Under the pieces are notes generated by a model, which saw nothing but the letters and a program-made list of their open reading frames with translations, had not been told where the DNA came from and did no database searches. DNA of 64,000 nt from Neolewinella aquimaris (GTDB taxonomy: Bacteria > Bacteroidota > Bacteroidia > Chitinophagales > Saprospiraceae), in contig NZ_JACIFF010000001.1 in NCBI RefSeq assembly GCF_014197245.1, positions 248,001-312,000 of the forward strand, in the 5' to 3' direction. Shown here one piece after another: positions 57,593 to 64,000 of the stretch. Numbering within the stretch: position 1 is the stretch's first letter; each line of letters opens with the position of its first letter. The translations under genes were made by a program, and so were the position numbers.

Positions 57593-59517
57593 TGAACGTA
57601 CTCCACTACCTCTTTCTGGGATGCCTCCTTTTCTGGGCGGGCGCGCAGGTGCAGGGCCAACGGCTGGAGCTGAGCGCACTGGCGGCACCCGATTCCCTGC
57701 GGACCGGCAACTCCGTAGTCCTCTCCCACGACATTGAATACCGGATCACGTCGCTTAATTCCGCTACCTATTCCTCCCGTAAGGTGATTAGCCTACTAAA
57801 CGCGGATGAGCGCAGCGGAAACGTAATGCACGAGTTCTACGACGACGACAGCAAGGTCACCACCTTCAGGGCCGCGGCATACGACGTTTTCGGGCAGCAA
57901 ACGTACAAGCTTAAGAACAGCGACATCTCCGACAGTCGCTTTACCAGTCAGGTATCGTTTTATGAAGATACCCGGGTGAAGTACGCCGAAATACCCTGCG
58001 CAACCTATCCCTGTACCATCGTATTCGAGGTGGAGAGAAAGGTAGCGGACTTTTCCTACGTCGCGGGAATTCCCCACTGGCAGCCGGTTCGCCGCGGACA
58101 GTCGCTCGTAGAAGCCTCGTTTACGGCTTACGTTCCCTCCACCAACGAACTGCTCTACCGCAGCAATCTTCTCGCCGATCCGACGGTTGCTACGGAGGGC
58201 GACAACAAGGTATATCGCTGGACGGTCAGTAACCTCCCCGCGCAACCTAAGGAGTCGTATGCTCCGGCGGAATCGACCACGCTTCCGTACCTGCGGCTCG
58301 CCGTCGCCGACTTCGAAATCGATGGATTTCGTGGTAGTTACCGCAGCTGGGAGGATTTTGGAAAATTCATCGGAGACATTATGGTGGGTCGCGATGCGCT
58401 TCCCGACGGCTTGGCCAGGGAAGTACACGACAGGGTAGCCGGAGCGACTACGGAACTGGAAAAGATCGATCGGCTGTACCGCTTCATGCAGGAGCGGATG
58501 CGCTACGTAAGCATTCAATTGGGGATTGGCGGCTGGCAACCGTTTTCCGCTGCCTACGTCGAGCAGAATCGGTTCGGCGACTGCAAGGCACTCAGCAACT
58601 ACATGGGCGCGATGCTCCGGGAAGTGGGCATCACCTCGTATCCCGTACTGATCGAATGGGAGGAACAAATGGATTACCCACTGACCGAAGAGTTTACCAC
58701 CTCCTCCTTTAACCATATGGTTCTCTACGTGCCCTCCCAGGACATGTACCTCGAGTGTACCAGCAACGACGCCCCCACGGGCTACCTGGGGGAGGACAAG
58801 CAGGACCGCAATGTCCTCTGGATCACCCCCGAGGGTGGTAAACTGGCCCGGACGCCTATTCTCGAACCCGCCGCCAACGGGCACACGCGTACGGTAGACC
58901 TGACCGTGAACCACGACGGTTGGACGGAGGTCGGAATACAGGCCACCCTGTACGGTGGGGCGCAGGAATTCTTTCGGTACATGGTTGCCGAACTTCCCGA
59001 TCCCCAGGATCAGGTCAAGTGGCTGCACGAGCAACAGCTGCTGCCCGACGTTTCCGGTAAGGGGTATTCCTTTGTCCCGAATAAGGATCGCCCGGAGGTC
59101 AGCATGACGTACACCACCGGGGTGGGCAACTACGTCCGGACCCTCGGTAAGCGGCTGTTCGTACCCATCAATGGCTATTTCCCGGAATCCGACGTGCCAA
59201 GCAGCGATCCGGACCGCAAGCTGCCGATCGAAACCTACACTACCCGCTTTTTAGTCGACACCGTCAACCTGCACCTTCCCCCCGAACTCGAATTTGAAAG
59301 TGGTGGCGGTGAATCCACGACCGAATTTTCCCACACGGCCGGGGAGTATCGTTCGCGCATCGTCCCCACCGAGACGGGCCTGCAGTGGATCAGGAGCCTC
59401 AAGCTACTGCCCGTAAGCTTGCCGAAGGAGGCCTATGCGGGATACCGTCAGTTCTTTCTCGATGTCTCAAAGGCCGAACGGATGCAGGTCGTCGTTCGGG
59501 AAAAACGGACCAAGTAG
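57592..59517 (+). CDS. DUF3857/transglutaminase exported protein with catalytic Cys
   Basis: A 641-residue exported protein: signal peptide (1-22, ending VQGQ), DUF3857 domain (about 35-250), then a transglutaminase core. Here the active-site Cys is present in NRFGDCKALSNYMGAMLREVG, with the His in SSFNHMVLYVP. It is more distant from the other two and keeps WQPFSAAYVEQNRFGDCK, the classic DUF3857 arrangement. Its ATG overlaps the TAA of the previous gene (TAATG), so the three form one transcript. It converges with a small membrane protein gene with a 1-nt gap. Confidence 0.92.
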   Translation: MNVLHYLFLGCLLFWAGAQVQGQRLELSALAAPDSLRTGNSVVLSHDIEYRITSLNSATYSSRKVISLLNADERSGNVMHEFYDDDSKVTTFRAAAYDVFGQQTYKLKNSDISDSRFTSQVSFYEDTRVKYAEIPCATYPCTIVFEVERKVADFSYVAGIPHWQPVRRGQSLVEASFTAYVPSTNELLYRSNLLADPTVATEGDNKVYRWTVSNLPAQPKESYAPAESTTLPYLRLAVADFEIDGFRGSYRSWEDFGKFIGDIMVGRDALPDGLAREVHDRVAGATTELEKIDRLYRFMQERMRYVSIQLGIGGWQPFSAAYVEQNRFGDCKALSNYMGAMLREVGITSYPVLIEWEEQMDYPLTEEFTTSSFNHMVLYVPSQDMYLECTSNDAPTGYLGEDKQDRNVLWITPEGGKLARTPILEPAANGHTRTVDLTVNHDGWTEVGIQATLYGGAQEFFRYMVAELPDPQDQVKWLHEQQLLPDVSGKGYSFVPNKDRPEVSMTYTTGVGNYVRTLGKRLFVPINGYFPESDVPSSDPDRKLPIETYTTRFLVDTVNLHLPPELEFESGGGESTTEFSHTAGEYRSRIVPTETGLQWIRSLKLLPVSLPKEAYAGYRQFFLDVSKAERMQVVVREKRTK

Positions 59518-59518
59518 C

Positions 59519-59791
59519 TTAGCGCCCGAGGTTAATCGACTGGTTCTTCTTGTCCGTATCGAGCCCCTTATAGAGCCACTCAGAAAACAGCGTATCCATG
59601 AGCGGCGTGATGACGTAGTTCAGGAGTGGTACCAAAATGGCGGTCTCCAGAATTAACTTAAACCACAGGGGCTCGACCCCCACCCACTGTAGGGCGTAGG
59701 CAAGGATGAGCAGGATCGGAAACAGTCCGAGCCACTTCACGAGCATCAACTTCCAGGTTGGTGGGGCGGCACCTTCGTTCGGATTTCCCAT
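59519..59791 (-). CDS. Small two-helix membrane protein (ABM-protein C-terminal-like)
   Basis: A 90-residue protein: a polar start with APPTWKLMLVKWLGLFPILLILAY, a second helix LWFKLILETAILVPLLNYVITPLM and an end with EWLYKG. The pattern P-P-x-W-K-x-x-L-x-x-W-L-x-x-x-P and L-x-T-x-x-L-V-P-L-x-x-Y-V resembles the membrane tail found fused to some antibiotic biosynthesis monooxygenase (ABM) domain proteins; here the soluble domain is absent. The match is from memory. The ATG at 59791 fits; longer frames run into the ahcY terminator. Function unknown. Confidence 0.75.
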   Translation of the reverse strand: MGNPNEGAAPPTWKLMLVKWLGLFPILLILAYALQWVGVEPLWFKLILETAILVPLLNYVITPLMDTLFSEWLYKGLDTDKKNQSINLGR

Positions 59792-59848
59792 GTTGGTCTG
59801 AATTTTAGGTCTAACCCGGCAGCTTCGGAAGGGTTGCGGACAAACAAA

Positions 59849-59881
59849 GGGGCCCGCCGGATCGTCGATCCAGCGGGCCCC
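59849..59881 (-). terminator. Intrinsic terminator of ahcY
   Basis: Arms GGGGCCCGCCGGATC and GATCCAGCGGGCCCC (14 of 15 pairs) around a 3-nt loop. On the minus strand the stem is followed by TTTGTTTG. It lies 25 nt beyond the ahcY stop at 59907. Confidence 0.9.
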
Positions 59882-59906
59882 GTTAGCATAAGCAATGACT
59901 ACTTGC

Positions 59907-61220
59907 CTAGTAGCGGTAATGATCCGGTTTGAACGGACCGTTCTGCTCCACGCCGATGTACTTGGCCTGGGCTTCGCTGAGGTCTTCCAGATCCACGCCG
60001 ATCTTGGCCAGGTGCAGGCGAGCGACTTGTTCGTCGAGGTGCTTGGGCAGCATGTACACCTTGTTTTCGTAGTTGCCGCTGTTCTTCCACAGTTCGATCT
60101 GGGCAAGCACCTGATTGGTGAAGCTGTTGGACATAACGAAGCTCGGGTGGCCCGTACCGCAGCCCAGGTTCACCAGACGTCCCTCGGCGAGGATGATCAC
60201 GTCGTTGCCGTCGATGTTGTACAGATCGACTTGTGCCTTGATGTTGTCCTTGGTATGCCCGTAGTTCTTATTGAGCCAGGCCATATCGATCTCGTTGTCG
60301 AAGTGACCGATGTTGCATACGATCACCTTATCCCGCATGGCGCGGAAGTGGCGTTCCGTCAGGATGTTGAAGTTGCCCGTCGCGGTTACGATGATGTCGG
60401 CACGCGGGACGGAATCGTCCATCCGCTTTACTTCGTAGCCGTCCATGGCCGCCTGTAGGGCGCAGATCGGGTCGATCTCGGTTACGATCACGCGGCAGCC
60501 GGCACCGCGCAGGCTAGCGGCGGTTCCCTTTCCTACGTCACCGTATCCGGCCACGATGGCGACCTTACCGGCCATCATCACGTCGGTAGCCCGGCGAATG
60601 GCGTCTACGGCAGATTCCTTACAGCCGTACTTGTTGTCGAATTTGGATTTGGTCACCGAGTCGTTCACGTTGATGGCGGGCATCACGAGGGTGCCGTTCT
60701 TCATGCGCTCGTACAGCCGGTGAACGCCGGTAGTGGTTTCTTCGGATAGCCCGCGGATCTCACTGACCAGCTCGGGGTGCTCGTCGAACACCATGTTGGT
60801 GAGGTCTCCGCCGTCGTCGAGGATCATATTGAGCGACTTACCGTCCGGGAAGGCGTAGAGCGTTTGCTCGATGGCCCAGTTGAATTCTTCCTCGGTCATG
60901 CCCTTCCAGGCGAAAACCGGTACCCCGGTGGCTGCAATGGCGGCGGCGGCGTGGTCCTGGGTCGAGAAGATGTTGCAGCTCGACCAGCTTACCTCCGCGC
61001 CGAGCTCGACGAGCGTCTCGATCAGTACGGCGGTTTGGATCGTCATGTGCAGACATCCGGCAATGCGGGCACCGGCCAGGGGCTTGCTAGAGCCGTACTC
61101 TTCGCGGAGGGCCATCAGTCCGGGCATCTCCGCCTCGGCGAGCCTGATTTCTTTGCGGCCGTAGTCGGCCAGTTCAATGTCCCTTACTTTGTAGTTCGGG
61201 CGCGTTTCGGTTGCGGGCAT
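59907..61220 (-). CDS. ahcY: Adenosylhomocysteinase
   Basis: S-adenosylhomocysteine hydrolase splits SAH into adenosine and homocysteine, clearing the by-product of methyl transfer; it is a cytosolic tetramer. The 437 residues show [15 protein letters not shown] (about 80-94), [13 protein letters not shown] with Lys191 and Asp195 of the active site, the NAD-binding GYGDVGKG (225-232), [11 protein letters not shown] and a C-terminal [10 protein letters not shown], whose Lys-x-x-x-Tyr-x-Tyr end completes the NAD site of the neighbouring subunit. An upstream TACCTTTGCGG box marks its promoter. Confidence 0.98.
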   Translation of the reverse strand: MPATETRPNYKVRDIELADYGRKEIRLAEAEMPGLMALREEYGSSKPLAGARIAGCLHMTIQTAVLIETLVELGAEVSWSSCNIFSTQDHAAAAIAATGVPVFAWKGMTEEEFNWAIEQTLYAFPDGKSLNMILDDGGDLTNMVFDEHPELVSEIRGLSEETTTGVHRLYERMKNGTLVMPAINVNDSVTKSKFDNKYGCKESAVDAIRRATDVMMAGKVAIVAGYGDVGKGTAASLRGAGCRVIVTEIDPICALQAAMDGYEVKRMDDSVPRADIIVTATGNFNILTERHFRAMRDKVIVCNIGHFDNEIDMAWLNKNYGHTKDNIKAQVDLYNIDGNDVIILAEGRLVNLGCGTGHPSFVMSNSFTNQVLAQIELWKNSGNYENKVYMLPKHLDEQVARLHLAKIGVDLEDLSEAQAKYIGVEQNGPFKPDHYRY

Positions 61221-61242
61221 AAATGCTTATTTTTTTCAGCCG

Positions 61243-61250
61243 CAAAGGTA
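61243..61250 (-). promoter_or_regulatory. Candidate -7 promoter box of ahcY (TACCTTTG)
   Basis: On the minus strand TACCTTTGCGG, an exact TAnnTTTG match, 22 nt before the ahcY ATG. The 214-nt gap 61221-61434 shows no SAH or SAM riboswitch that I can fold by eye. Confidence 0.6.
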
Positions 61251-61434
61251 CGGCTAGTGGATGAAAGCATATTGGCGGACAATGGTTCAGCCAGAACCGT
61301 ACCCCGTAGGGTTTCGTGCCAGCTTTGCCCCGCACCTTCGTGTGTTGCGCGCCGTTAGAATTCCTGACCGCCACCCATCCCGTATCTTTAACCCCAACGG
61401 TTTTCATCCTACCCTTTCGCCCTAAGTCGTATTT

Positions 61435-62754
61435 ATGACCTTCAGGAACTTTCGCATTGTGCTCTTTTTCGGCATCCTTGTTGCCGTAGTGTATCCTTCA
61501 CTTCCCGCCGGTAGTTACCCGATCGACGGATTTTCCGAAACCGGTATCGCCCGCCTCGTACGACTGACCAAAATGGACAGCGCCGCCCTGGTGCGTACCC
61601 TGCCTTACGGTGGACGGCACAGCCTGGAGTACGTCCGGCTGAACCTGATGGATCAGCCCCTGGATTCGTTACCCACCGTAGACGCCGAACTGCAACGGGA
61701 GATCTCGACGATCTTTCCCAATATGCATCCTTCCTACTCCGTCTCCGTACTGGACATGACGCCCGGCCGGGCTCCCCGCTACGCCGAGCGCAACCCAACG
61801 GCGGGATACCAGCCCGGAAGCGTGGGCAAGTTGGCCGTAGTGACCGCCTTTTTCTGCGAGCTACAGAATCTGTACCCGGAAGATTACGAAAAACGGTGGG
61901 AGCTCATGCGCACCAAAGTCGTCAAGGCGGGGCCCTTTGGCGTATACGATCACCACACCATTCCCCTGTACGACACGGCAACCGAACGCTACGCCCGTAA
62001 GCGGGTGGACCCGAACGATGAGTTCAACCTCTACGAGTGGGTAGACCATATGCTTTCGGTAAGCAACAACGGTGCCGCCAGCATCGTCTGGCGCGAGGCC
62101 CTTCTCATGCGCGTCTTCGGGGACGAATATCCCGACCTCACCTTTGAGGAGATGATGACTTACTTCAAGGAAACGCCCCGCGATTCCCTACGCAACATCG
62201 GCGAGGACATCGTCAACGGCCCCCTCCGCGACATGGGCATCGACGGCGACGCCTGGCGGTTGGGTACCATGTTTACCCGCGGGGCCAGCGCCATCGTTCC
62301 CCCCAAGGGGGGCAGCACCGGAACGGTCCGGGGCCTCATGCAGTGGCTCACCGCCCTCGAGTCCGGTAGGGTAGTGGATGCCCCTTCCAGTCTGGAAATT
62401 AAACGGCTCATGTACATGACCGATCGTCGCATTCGCTATGCCCACGCCCCCGTACTGGATTCCGCCGCCGTGTACTTCAAATCGGGCAGCCTCTACGGGT
62501 GTTTACCCGGCACCAGCTGCGGCAAGTACAAGGGCAACCGCATGAATTACATGAACTCCGTCGCTATTGTCGAGCAGCCCGACGGTACCCGCTACATGGT
62601 AGCCCTCATGTCCAACGTACTCGGCAGAAATTCCGCCTACGACCATCAAGTTTTGGCTACCCGCATCGACAAAGTCGTCCGCCGCACCAACTCCGCCGAC
62701 CCCCGCGAAAGCATCGGCACCGGCGAGGATTCCAATGAATCAGGTAACGACTAG
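61435..62754 (+). CDS. Secreted serine hydrolase, beta-lactamase (class A) fold
   Basis: A 439-residue exported protein with a hydrophobic N-terminus (about 7-26). The serine beta-lactamase-fold motifs are present: S-x-x-K as S129-V-G-K132 in YQPGSVGKLAV, an S-x-N-like element SNNGA, and KSGS near the C-terminus in VYFKSGSLYG (KTG position). It is longer than class A beta-lactamases (about 290), with an N-terminal extension, and nothing specific to resistance is visible. It may act on peptidoglycan or other D-amino-peptide substrates. The C-terminal 30 residues are acidic and low-complexity. Confidence 0.85.
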   Translation: MTFRNFRIVLFFGILVAVVYPSLPAGSYPIDGFSETGIARLVRLTKMDSAALVRTLPYGGRHSLEYVRLNLMDQPLDSLPTVDAELQREISTIFPNMHPSYSVSVLDMTPGRAPRYAERNPTAGYQPGSVGKLAVVTAFFCELQNLYPEDYEKRWELMRTKVVKAGPFGVYDHHTIPLYDTATERYARKRVDPNDEFNLYEWVDHMLSVSNNGAASIVWREALLMRVFGDEYPDLTFEEMMTYFKETPRDSLRNIGEDIVNGPLRDMGIDGDAWRLGTMFTRGASAIVPPKGGSTGTVRGLMQWLTALESGRVVDAPSSLEIKRLMYMTDRRIRYAHAPVLDSAAVYFKSGSLYGCLPGTSCGKYKGNRMNYMNSVAIVEQPDGTRYMVALMSNVLGRNSAYDHQVLATRIDKVVRRTNSADPRESIGTGEDSNESGND

Positions 62755-62782
62755 TCCTTGGGTTAGGTCGAGCTTTTTTTCA

Positions 62783-62826
62783 ACGCAGATTTAAGCAGAT
62801 TGTCTTCGCGGATTGTCGCGGATTTT
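62783..62826. repeat. Intergenic repeat debris (CGCAGATTTAAGCAGATT / CGCGGATTGTCGCGGATT)
   Basis: Short direct repeats of GCAGATT and CGCGGATT, an arrangement I recognise as scattered intergenic repeats in Bacteroidota. Further right, CCTCTGG (62838-62844) and CCAGAGG (near 62919) pair and include GGGTCGCCCCAGAGGGG. No gene is visible in 62755-62939. Confidence 0.6.
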
Positions 62827-62939
62827 AGGTCAAGCGGCCTCTGGTCCGACACGCTATCTAAGGTTGAGGCTTTCTAAGCCGACCCTGCTATGTAGGTAGG
62901 AAGCGTTCCAGGGTCGCCCCAGAGGGGCTCATCCTTTCC

Positions 62940-63662
62940 CTACCCCTTACTAGTTTGACTGGGCCGCACCTCCACCTTGCTCGGCAGCGTACGGGCCGGC
63001 ATTCTTAGCAGGTCGACGACGAGCTGGCCGAGGTCTTCAATTTGGATTTTCCAGGCATCGTCCTCGTCGGGGGTGTTGCCGTTGAAGTGGGTGGCGACGG
63101 AGCCGGGCATGATGGTGGTCACCTTCACTCCTTCCTGACGTACGTCGAGCATGACGGCCTGGGTGAAGCCGACGAGTCCGAATTTGGAAGCATTGTAGGC
63201 GCTGCCCTTGGCGAAGAAGTTGGTGCCGGCCAGGCTGGCGATCGTGATCAGGTAGCCCTTGCTTTCGATGAGGGAGGGTAGGGTAGCTTTGACCGTGTTG
63301 AACACCCCGGTGAGGTTGATATCTAGAGTTTCCTGCCACTGCTCGGGCGTCAGTTCCTGTATGGGGGCAAAGTGACCCACTCCGGCGTTGGCGATTACGA
63401 TGTCGACCCCGCCGAACTCCTGCTTGGCCAGGTCCATGGCCCGTTGCTGACTGTTGAGGTCCCGCACATCCGCCTCTACGCCGATGCACTTTCCGGGGTG
63501 GCCCAGTTTATCGAGCTGGTCGACGGCCTTGTTGACCGACTGCTGGCTGCGGCTCGTGATGATCACGTTTACGCCGGCTTCCATTAATTTTTCGGCTACG
63601 CCGTATCCGATTCCCTTGCTGCCGCCCGTGATAAAGGCGGTCTTATTCTGTAAATTTTCCAT
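62940..63662 (-). CDS. SDR family oxidoreductase (FabG-like)
   Basis: A 240-residue classical short-chain dehydrogenase. It has the cofactor motif TAFITGGSKGIGYGVAEKL (about 8-26), IVIANAGVGH for NNAG, the catalytic Ser in ITIASLAG and YNASKFGLVG with Tyr-x-x-x-Lys. It belongs to the 3-oxoacyl-ACP reductase-like group; substrate unknown. The ATG at 63662 (MENLQNKTAFITGG) is the natural start; a longer frame to 63794 crosses the divergent patatin start region. It is divergent from the patatin gene with a 71-nt gap. Confidence 0.9.
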   Translation of the reverse strand: MENLQNKTAFITGGSKGIGYGVAEKLMEAGVNVIITSRSQQSVNKAVDQLDKLGHPGKCIGVEADVRDLNSQQRAMDLAKQEFGGVDIVIANAGVGHFAPIQELTPEQWQETLDINLTGVFNTVKATLPSLIESKGYLITIASLAGTNFFAKGSAYNASKFGLVGFTQAVMLDVRQEGVKVTTIMPGSVATHFNGNTPDEDDAWKIQIEDLGQLVVDLLRMPARTLPSKVEVRPSQTSKG

Positions 63663-63733
63663 GCCACCACCAACGCAACATTGCTTTAAAGGTTGGGCCC
63701 TGAACCTGCGCCCGCCGCCACTTGTCTGTACGT

Positions 63734-64000
63734 ATGATGGACAAATTGAGCATCGGTATAACGCTTTCGGGCGGCGGAGCGCGGGGAGCAGCACATATTG
63801 GGGCGCTGCGCGCGCTGTTGGAAGCTGGCATCGAACCGACGCGGGTCGTGGGCGTCAGTGCCGGTGCCCTAGTCGGAGCCATGTACGCCGCGGGAGTCCA
63901 CCCCGACGATATGATGTCGTTCGCACTGGAATCCTCGATCTTCCGCTTCTACAAACTCGGGATGCCCCTCACGGGATTGACCAGCAGCGACTACCTGAAG
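63734..64000 (+). CDS. Patatin-like phospholipase family protein, partial
   Basis: The visible 89 residues open MMDKLSIGITLSGGGARGAAHIG, with the oxyanion-hole motif GGGARG (13-18) and the nucleophile motif G-V-S-A-G (Ser42 in VVGVSAGALVGAMYAAG). These are diagnostic of the patatin/RssA-like acyl hydrolase family. The gene runs off the right edge, so the catalytic Asp (DGG/DGA) and any C-terminal domain are not seen. It starts at ATG 63734 or the adjacent 63737. No signal peptide, so cytosolic or membrane-associated. Confidence 0.93.
   Translation, partial: MMDKLSIGITLSGGGARGAAHIGALRALLEAGIEPTRVVGVSAGALVGAMYAAGVHPDDMMSFALESSIFRFYKLGMPLTGLTSSDYLK

Noticed and set aside
57796-59034. 412-codon frame antisense to the third DUF3857 gene
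   Set aside because: Long open antisense frames are common in this GC-rich sequence; the sense frame has a signal peptide and a transglutaminase motif, while the antisense has no recognisable domain.
61221-61434. SAH or SAM riboswitch before ahcY
   Set aside because: I could not fold a known riboswitch core by eye; only a promoter box is supported.

Overview
The window looks like a stretch of chromosome from a GC-rich member of the Bacteroidota, most likely a marine Saprospiria/Lewinella-type bacterium. The evidence is a type IX secretion (T9SS) type A C-terminal sorting tail (5706-8780), a PorP/SprF protein next to a giant PKD protein with a type B (gliding-motility-type) C-terminus (42049-48134), a TamB/lipoprotein-TamL pair (25856-33534), DUF3857 transglutaminase-like secreted proteins, and promoter boxes of the Bacteroidota TAnnTTTG type, several with a following CGG, 19-22 nt before start codons. 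Shine-Dalgarno sequences are mostly absent, as expected for this phylum. The genus is an inference. I see no rRNA, tRNA, CRISPR array, prophage or insertion sequence; the region reads as ordinary chromosomal backbone with some accessory polysaccharide genes.

Layout. 1-2.4 kb: apbE (cut by the left edge), a secreted thioredoxin-like gene, a 44-residue membrane peptide and an SH3 lipoprotein. 2.5-5.4 kb: uvrC and a MscS channel, converging on a block of 8/16-bp tandem repeats. 5.7-8.8 kb: a secreted protein with six CHRD domains and a type A sorting tail. 9.0-10.9 kb: dnaK. 11.0-16.9 kb: a tightly packed operon of a GH88-like unsaturated glucuronyl hydrolase, a TIM-barrel isomerase, a Gfo/Idh oxidoreductase, an SDR, a DUF3311-like small membrane protein and a sodium:solute symporter, which together read as uptake and catabolism of an acidic (uronic) sugar. 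17.0-18.6 kb: a secreted coiled-coil protein of unknown function. 18.6-22.0 kb (minus): glycosyltransferase, UDP-galactopyranose mutase and a GH1-like hydrolase joined by GTGA and TTGA overlaps, a likely galactofuranose cassette. 22.2-25.5 kb: FAD oxidoreductase, an RlmI-type rRNA methyltransferase and a DUF4382 lipoprotein.

25.9-33.5 kb: tamB and tamL (envelope biogenesis). 33.6-37.7 kb: zinc alcohol dehydrogenase and a VPS10/BNR beta-propeller exoprotein. 37.8-39.2 kb: a double-fasciclin protein with a LEA-like 11-residue repeat linker. 39.4-41.9 kb: pgi and a second MscS channel, with a terminator. 42.0-48.7 kb: PorP/SprF, the type B T9SS substrate and a small lipoprotein. 48.7-50.3 kb: MobA-like nucleotidyltransferase and XdhC (molybdenum cofactor handling). 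50.3-53.4 kb (minus): DUF72 gene and ppk1. 53.6-59.5 kb: three consecutive DUF3857/transglutaminase-like secreted proteins, the first two lacking the catalytic Cys. 59.5-61.2 kb (minus): a small membrane protein and ahcY. 61.4-64 kb: a serine beta-lactamase-fold protein, intergenic repeat debris, an SDR and the start of a patatin-like phospholipase cut by the right edge.

Nothing here is a clear-cut new defence or mobile system. The least explained items are the Gal-f trio, the uronate operon, the fasciclin-LEA protein, the DUF3857 triplet and the unassigned 537-residue secreted protein.
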